Shown here in pieces: positions 21,549-26,023 of a stretch of DNA of 26,023 nucleotides. Position numbers and translations under genes: made by a program. Origin of the DNA: an uncultured Erysipelotrichaceae bacterium. Its GTDB lineage: Bacteria > Bacillota_I > Bacilli_A > RF39 > UBA660. Location of the stretch: contig CADBSQ010000001.1 in NCBI GenBank assembly GCA_902797415.1, forward strand, positions 1-26,023, read 5' to 3'. The notes under the pieces are model-generated. The model ran no database searches and was not told the DNA's origin. It saw nothing but the letters and a program-made list of their open reading frames with translations. Each line of letters begins with the position of its first letter. Positions within the stretch are counted from its first letter, which is position 1.

Positions 21549-22061
21549 ATGAATAGAACAATTTTAGTTGGTAGAATAACTGCTGATCCTGAACTTAGAA
21601 CAACACCTAATGGAATTGCAACAACTACAATTACAGTTGCTGTTAATAGAATTCCTAATGCTAATGGTGAACAAATAGCAGATTTTATTAGATGTGTTGT
21701 TTGGAGAAGACAAGCGGAAAATGTTGCAAAATATTGTACAAAGGGTTCACTTGTTGCTCTTGAAGGAAGAATTCAATCAAGAAGTTACGATGCTCAAGAT
21801 GGAACTAGAAGATATGTGACAGAGGTAGTTGCTGATAACGTAAGATTCTTAAGTAGTCGAAACTCTGCACCAGCCGGTGGAAGTTATCAACCAGAACCTA
21901 CTAGTAACTATCAAGCTCCTGCTCCTGAAGTACAAACTGATGATGTTCCATTTCCAGAGGGTGAAACAGTTGACATACAAACTAATAGTTCAGCGGATGA
22001 TGATCCATTCGCAAGTTTTGGTTCTGAAATCGCTTTAAGCGATGACGATTTACCATTTTAA
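21549..22061 (+). CDS. ssb: Single-stranded DNA-binding protein
   Basis: A 170-residue SSB. The OB fold covers about 1-110: MNRTILVGRITADPELRTTP, IADFIRCVVWRRQAENVAKY, KGSLVALEGRIQSRSYDAQDG and the strand VTEVVADNVRFL. A flexible linker follows and the protein ends in DDDLPF, the acidic tip that recruits partner proteins. It coats single-stranded DNA during replication and repair. It sits between rpsF and rpsR, as in other Firmicutes. Confidence 0.97.
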   Translation: MNRTILVGRITADPELRTTPNGIATTTITVAVNRIPNANGEQIADFIRCVVWRRQAENVAKYCTKGSLVALEGRIQSRSYDAQDGTRRYVTEVVADNVRFLSSRNSAPAGGSYQPEPTSNYQAPAPEVQTDDVPFPEGETVDIQTNSSADDDPFASFGSEIALSDDDLPF

Positions 22062-22079
22062 TGAAAGGAGAATTAAACT

Positions 22080-22295
22080 GTGGCTGAATTTTATCGTAAA
22101 AAAAAGAAATTTTGTCAGATGTGTGCTGGCAAAAGCGTAGACTATAAAAATCCACAAATAGTTTCTAAATATATTAATGATAAAGGTAAAATTGTTTCAA
22201 GAAGAGTAAGTGGAACTTGTGCAAAACATCAAAGACATGTACAAACACAAGTTAAAAGAGCTCGTTTTATGGCTTTATTACCTTATGTTAAATAG
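22080..22295 (+). CDS. rpsR: 30S ribosomal protein S18
   Basis: A 71-residue S18 starting at GTG 22080 after GAAAGGAG. The N-terminal FCQMCAGKSVDYKNPQ and the later GTCAKHQR supply cysteines typical of the zinc-type (C+) S18; the C-terminal part RHVQTQVKRARFMALLPYV is the 16S rRNA-binding helix. It is the S6 partner and last gene of the rpsF unit before a terminator. Confidence 0.96.
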   Translation: MAEFYRKKKKFCQMCAGKSVDYKNPQIVSKYINDKGKIVSRRVSGTCAKHQRHVQTQVKRARFMALLPYVK

Positions 22296-22318
22296 TGTCT
22301 AGCTAAAAGACACTTTTT
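22294..22318 (+). terminator. Intrinsic terminator after rpsR
   Basis: AGTGTCT (22294-22300) pairs with AGACACT (22308-22314) around AGCTAAA; T residues run to 22318 and resume at 22320. The stem starts in the stop codon of rpsR. Confidence 0.88.
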
Positions 22319-22333
22319 CTTTTTGTTGATTTT

Positions 22334-22342
22334 TGGTATAAT
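22334..22342 (+). promoter_or_regulatory. Extended -10 promoter for rplI
   Basis: TGGTATAAT at 22334-22342 after the T-rich end of the terminator, without a good -35. The RNA would start near 22349, about 22 bases before the TTG start of rplI. Confidence 0.65.
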
Positions 22343-22370
22343 TAAAATACTTAAAAAGGAGGGAGCATGT

Positions 22371-22808
22371 TTGAAAGTAATACTTTTAAAAGATGTTAAA
22401 AAACAAGGCAAAAAAGATGACATCATTGAAGTTAGTGATGGATATGCAACTAACTTTCTTATTAAGAACAATCTTGCAGTGGCTTATACCAAGAAAAGCA
22501 AGCAAATTCTTGAAAGTGATTTAAGCAAAAGAAGCGAAGACGAAAAACAAGAAATTGCAAGATGTGAAAAAGTAAAAGAAAAAATTGAAAAAGAAGATTT
22601 TAGTTTTGTTGTTAAATCTGGTAAAGATGGGAAATTATTTGGTACGATTTCTACTAAGCAGATTGCAGACGAAATAAAAAAGAAGGGATATGATGTTGAT
22701 AAAAAAGCTATTGTTATGGACAATAAAATAACCTCTTTAGGTACATACAAAGTTATAATTAATTTACACAAAAAAGTCCAAGCAACAATAGATATACACA
22801 TTTGTTAG
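22371..22808 (+). CDS. rplI: 50S ribosomal protein L9
   Basis: A 145-residue L9. It starts at TTG 22371, the only codon that gives the family N-terminus (MKVILLKDVKKQGKKDDIIE) at the right distance from GGAGGGAG (22358-22365); the ATG at 22367 is out of frame and encodes a ten-codon dead end. DGYATNFLIKNNLAVAYT is the first RNA-binding region, a long connecting helix follows, and the C-terminal domain contains KDGKLFGTISTKQIADEIKK. dnaB starts 11 bases after its stop, the conserved pairing. Confidence 0.95.
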   Translation: MKVILLKDVKKQGKKDDIIEVSDGYATNFLIKNNLAVAYTKKSKQILESDLSKRSEDEKQEIARCEKVKEKIEKEDFSFVVKSGKDGKLFGTISTKQIADEIKKKGYDVDKKAIVMDNKITSLGTYKVIINLHKKVQATIDIHIC

Positions 22809-22819
22809 GAGGTTAAAAC

Positions 22820-24187
22820 ATGGAATCAAGAAAAATGCCCCAAAATTTGGAAGCAGAAATGTCAATTTTAAGTGCATGCTTTTTAATGCCTGCTAATGCT
22901 GATAAAGTATGTGAAGAAATGATTCCAGAAATGTTTTTCAGTGAACAAAACAGAAAAATATTTGAAGCGATTTTTAATCTCCATGAAAGTAAAAAACCTA
23001 TTGATATGACTACACTTATTAATGAGCTTGAGAGAAATAACACCCTAGCAATAATTGGTGGGATGGAATATTTAAGTGATGTAGTTGATTCAATAGTATC
23101 AAGTGCAAATCTAGAATATTACATGCATATTGTTCAAGAAAAGTACTTAAGAAGAAGACTAATAGAAGTATCTACAAAAATAACTACAAATGCTTATGAA
23201 GAGTCAACTGAAACTAATGAAGTAGTTGATGACGCGGAAAAACAAATTTTCAGTGTAACTAAAGAAAGAAAATCAGGTGAATTTAAATCTATTAGTGAAG
23301 TTCTTCGTTCTACTCAAAAGAGGCTTGAATTTTTAGCACAAAATGATTCAGATTTAACAGGGTTAGCAACCGGTTTTGACGATATAGACAAAATCACTAG
23401 TGGACTTCATGAAAACGAACTAATTATAATAGCTGCTCGTCCAGCGATGGGTAAAACTGCTTTCGCATTAAATCTAGCAGTTAATGCGGCTCTTACAACT
23501 CCTAAAGCAGTTGCAATATTCAACTTAGAAATGGGAGCTGAACAATTAGCTCAACGTATGATTGGCTCTACTGGCGGTATAAATATGACTAAATTAAAAA
23601 CTGGACAATTAGATGAAAGTGATTGGCAAAAAGTTAACGAAGCAATGAGTCAGCTCGGCGAAACGAATATTTACATAGAAGATACTGCAGGCATAACCGT
23701 TGGTGAAATTAGAGCAAAGTGTAGACGTTTAGCAACTAGTGAACAGGGATTAGCGCTTGTAGTAATTGACTATTTACAGCTAATTCAAGGAGGGGCTAGA
23801 TATGCCGGGAACAGACAACAAGAAGTATCAGAGATTTCAAGATCTCTTAAACAAATGGCTCTTGAACTTAATGTTCCAGTTATAGCGTTAGCACAGCTTT
23901 CTCGCAGCGTAGAACTTCGTGAAGACAAAAGGCCGATAATGAGTGACCTTAGAGAGTCAGGTTCAATAGAACAGGACGCAGATATAGTTTCGTTTCTATA
24001 TAGAGATGATTATTATAATCCCGAACTAAAGAAAGATAATTTAAGCAGCAGCACAAGTATAACAGAGTTTATTATTGGAAAACATAGAAGTGGCGAAACT
24101 GGAACAGTTGAACTTGCTTTTGAAAAGAACATAAGTACCTTTAGAAATATAAAAAGAAACGGTGAAGAGATAAATGAAAAAGAATAA
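22820..24187 (+). CDS. dnaB: Replicative DNA helicase
   Basis: A 455-residue DnaB-family helicase (called DnaC in Bacillus). The N-terminal domain begins PQNLEAEMSILSACFL; the RecA-like motor has Walker A ARPAMGKTAFALNLA at about 206-220, LEMGAEQLAQRM, Walker B LVVIDYLQLIQG near 313, RQQEVSEISRSLKQMALELN, the arginine-finger region and DLRESGSIEQDAD. It is a hexameric 5'-3' helicase unwinding DNA at the fork. TTAGGAGG lies just before the ATG. No intein interrupts it. The last 14 bases overlap the M23 gene. Confidence 0.97.
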   Translation: MESRKMPQNLEAEMSILSACFLMPANADKVCEEMIPEMFFSEQNRKIFEAIFNLHESKKPIDMTTLINELERNNTLAIIGGMEYLSDVVDSIVSSANLEYYMHIVQEKYLRRRLIEVSTKITTNAYEESTETNEVVDDAEKQIFSVTKERKSGEFKSISEVLRSTQKRLEFLAQNDSDLTGLATGFDDIDKITSGLHENELIIIAARPAMGKTAFALNLAVNAALTTPKAVAIFNLEMGAEQLAQRMIGSTGGINMTKLKTGQLDESDWQKVNEAMSQLGETNIYIEDTAGITVGEIRAKCRRLATSEQGLALVVIDYLQLIQGGARYAGNRQQEVSEISRSLKQMALELNVPVIALAQLSRSVELREDKRPIMSDLRESGSIEQDADIVSFLYRDDYYNPELKKDNLSSSTSITEFIIGKHRSGETGTVELAFEKNISTFRNIKRNGEEINEKE

Positions 24188-25664
24188 GATTTTAACAATT
24201 ATATGTTTATTAATGTTAGTTTTTGGGGTAGGTTTTAAAAATCAGTCCGAACTTCCAAAGGATGTATACAAGGTTTATTTAGAAGGAGAAACCGTGGGTT
24301 ACATTGAAGATAAAGATGATTTATTAAAACTTATAAACAACAAACAAAAAAGCATTAAGAAAAAATACGGTGTAGATAAAGTTTATCCGCCACATGGGTT
24401 AAAGATGGTTAAATATACCACATATAGCAAAAACTTAAAATCTGCTGATGAAGTCTATAGACTGCTTGTAAAAAAGAGTAAATTTACTGTAAAAGGATAT
24501 GTTGTATCAATTAAAAATGATAAAAAAGTAAAATATATCAAGATTCTTAACAAATCTGATTTAAAACCAGCACTAAAAAGTGCTGCATCAGCATTTATTC
24601 CAAAAGAAAAAATGCAGTCATTTATAGATGAAACGCAAACAGAAGTTACTGATACAGGAACAACAATTGAAAACATTTATTTTCAAGAAAAAATAACTAT
24701 TAAAGAGGATTATTTAAATGCCAACGATTTAATTATTACTAATAAAAATGACTTGACAAAATACCTTCTTTTTGGAACTCTCGAAAAACAAGCTGATTAC
24801 GTTGTTAAAGATGGTGATACAGTTGAAACAGTTGCTTACAATAATAAACTTAGTAACGAGGAGTTATTAATAGCAAATCCTAAATTGACAAGTGTTAACT
24901 CACTTTTAAGTGAGGGCCAAGTGCTTAATATAGGTCTTATTAATCCGATGTTTACTGTAGTTGAGGAAGCCGAGGTTATTGAAGATATACCTTCAGCATT
25001 TGAAACGATTGAGGAAAATGACGATACTAAAGCCCCAAGCGAATCATATGTTAAACAAGAAGGAGTGAATGGCACTAATAGAGTAACTGAAAAAGTACTA
25101 TATAAAAACGGTCAAATCATGAATCTTGTAGTAAGTAACACTAAAGAATTGACAAAACCTACGCCTAAAATATTTGTTAAAGGAACTAAGAAAACTGTAA
25201 CCTGGGCTGGTGGTGAAGGCGTTCCAGCAACTATTTCTGGCACTAATTGGGGCTGGCCTACTATTAGTCCTTACATTATAACTAGTAGATATGGTTATAG
25301 ATGGGGTAAATTACATGCTGGTATAGACATATCAGGTAGTGGATTTGGCTCACCAATTTATTCAGCTACTGATGGTGTTGTCTATGAAGTTGAGTCATCT
25401 TGTGCTAGTAATGGTTATTACGGCTCAAGATGTGGTGGCGGATATGGTAACGTTATAAAAGTTCGCGCCACAAATGGTTACACAATTTACTATGGTCACT
25501 TGACAAATAATGTTAAAGTTCGAGTTGGACAAACTGTCTCAAAAGGAGATCACATTGGATTTATGGGTAACAGTGGTAGTTCAACTGGTACTCACTTGCA
25601 CTATCAAATAAATGCTCCATCTGGTGGCGCAGTCAATCCATGTGCGGGGCCATATTCATGTTAG
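24174..25664 (+). CDS. Secreted LysM-G5-M23 peptidoglycan endopeptidase
   Basis: A 496-residue exported cell-wall hydrolase. Residues 1-22 form a signal peptide or anchor (KKNKILTIICLLMLVFGVG). A LysM domain lies at about 209-254 (YVVKDGDTVETVA, LLIANPKL, EGQVLNIG), a G5 domain at 262-337, and a lysostaphin-type M23 domain at 367-490. The zinc ligands are H381 and D385 (HAGIDI) and H476 in THLHYQ, with H442 (YGHL) and H474 also conserved. The M23 domain carries four Cys (410, 420, 490, 496), which could form disulfides outside the cell. It should cut peptide crosslinks in peptidoglycan. It is translationally coupled to dnaB by overlap. Confidence 0.92.
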   Translation: MKKNKILTIICLLMLVFGVGFKNQSELPKDVYKVYLEGETVGYIEDKDDLLKLINNKQKSIKKKYGVDKVYPPHGLKMVKYTTYSKNLKSADEVYRLLVKKSKFTVKGYVVSIKNDKKVKYIKILNKSDLKPALKSAASAFIPKEKMQSFIDETQTEVTDTGTTIENIYFQEKITIKEDYLNANDLIITNKNDLTKYLLFGTLEKQADYVVKDGDTVETVAYNNKLSNEELLIANPKLTSVNSLLSEGQVLNIGLINPMFTVVEEAEVIEDIPSAFETIEENDDTKAPSESYVKQEGVNGTNRVTEKVLYKNGQIMNLVVSNTKELTKPTPKIFVKGTKKTVTWAGGEGVPATISGTNWGWPTISPYIITSRYGYRWGKLHAGIDISGSGFGSPIYSATDGVVYEVESSCASNGYYGSRCGGGYGNVIKVRATNGYTIYYGHLTNNVKVRVGQTVSKGDHIGFMGNSGSSTGTHLHYQINAPSGGAVNPCAGPYSC

Positions 25665-26023
25665 TTTCAGTTCTTGCAAGTGGATCAAAGGGTAATTGTT
25701 GTTTTGTCCAAACTGAAAATCTAAAAATTTTGATAGATGCCGGAATGTCCTTAAGATATATAAAAGAAAAACTCCAAGAGGTTAATTCTTCACCAGAAGA
25801 AATAGACTATATTTTAATAACACATACGCATAGTGACCACGTTAAGGGAATAAAATCTTTTATCAAAAAGTATAGCCCAAAAATTGTTTTAAGCGAAAAA
25901 ATGCTAGAAGATTTAGACTATTTAAACGATTATGGAAACTTAATCATTAATAAAAAAGAATTAGTCTTAGAAAATGTTAAAATTGATTACATTAAAACGA
26001 GTCATGATACCAGTGATTCAAGA
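25658..26023 (+). CDS. Metallo-beta-lactamase-fold hydrolase, WalJ/YycJ-like (partial)
   Basis: The first 122 codons of a metallo-beta-lactamase-fold protein; the frame is open to the end of the window. It starts at ATG 25658 inside the end of the M23 gene (seven-base overlap). LVSVLASGSKGNCCFVQT is the typical start of the WalJ/YycJ family, and HTHSDHVKG is the metal-binding HxHxDH motif. WalJ-type proteins are DNA-processing exonuclease-like hydrolases linked to the WalRK neighbourhood; the family assignment is from the N-terminus only. Next to a wall hydrolase and dnaB, it matches the neighbourhood seen around dnaC in Bacillus, but walR and walK are not in the window. Confidence 0.88.
   Translation, partial: MLVSVLASGSKGNCCFVQTENLKILIDAGMSLRYIKEKLQEVNSSPEEIDYILITHTHSDHVKGIKSFIKKYSPKIVLSEKMLEDLDYLNDYGNLIINKKELVLENVKIDYIKTSHDTSDSR

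Noticed and set aside
1..26023. CRISPR arrays, tRNA genes, insertion sequences or att sites
   Set aside because: I saw no regularly spaced direct repeats, cloverleaf sequence, transposase motif or long terminal inverted repeats.

Overview
This window reads as a chromosomal segment of an AT-rich, low-GC Gram-positive bacterium. The gene families (TfoX-like, GntR/YtrA-type regulator with an ABC transporter, S41 and M23 peptidases, rplKA/rplJL, rplM-rpsI, rpsF-ssb-rpsR-rplI-dnaB), the strong purine-rich ribosome binding sites and the very low GC point to the Firmicutes/Bacilli branch, perhaps an uncultured gut lineage close to the Mollicutes. TGA is used as a stop (for example at the ends of the FNT transporter and of the CYTH-like gene), so the mycoplasma code is not in use. 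A secreted LysM-G5-M23 peptidoglycan hydrolase implies a cell wall. All genes lie on the + strand. I cannot name the species.

Region 1 (1-10.8 kb) is accessory and housekeeping-poor. It holds the end of an alpha/beta-hydrolase-like gene, a small membrane-anchored protein, a TfoX-N protein, a frame-broken pyridoxamine-phosphate-oxidase-like gene, an APH-fold phosphotransferase, a 406-residue protein built from two diverged tandem copies of one domain, a truncated membrane protein, a zinc phospholipase C-like protein, a CYTH-like protein, a Sir2 deacylase, a DUF3781 protein, a two-helix membrane protein, a P-type cation ATPase and a small Mrr-like protein. An FNT-type channel then leads into region 2.

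Region 2 (11.4-16.7 kb) is the translation block: secE-nusG, rplK-rplA, rplJ-rplL, a metallopeptidase-like gene, then rplM-rpsI. Each pair has its own promoter, and the L1-type (rplK), L10-type (rplJ) and possibly L13-type leaders suggest autogenous control of each unit. rpoB does not follow rplL as it normally does in Firmicutes; a terminator and an unrelated gene do.

Region 3 (16.7-21.0 kb) holds a self-contained GntR-ABC-permease operon with a perfect operator-like palindrome at its start, a frame-broken GNAT acetyltransferase, a DUF6512-like membrane protein and a cytoplasmic S41-like peptidase. Region 4 (21.1-26.0 kb) is the replication and ribosome operon rpsF-ssb-rpsR followed by rplI-dnaB, a cell-wall hydrolase and the start of a WalJ/YycJ-like metallo-beta-lactamase-fold protein cut by the window end.

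The most striking non-coding feature is the repeated layout 'hairpin terminator, then promoter within a few bases or overlapping it', often with an extended -10 (TGnTATAAT) and a leader of only about 10-20 bases. I see no CRISPR array, transposon, tRNA or rRNA. No gene-free stretch exceeds 300 bases. I found no convincing new multi-gene system; the best leads are the duplicated-domain protein, the orphan promoter-hairpin unit at 2839-2929, the composite terminator-promoters and the acidic tail on L11.
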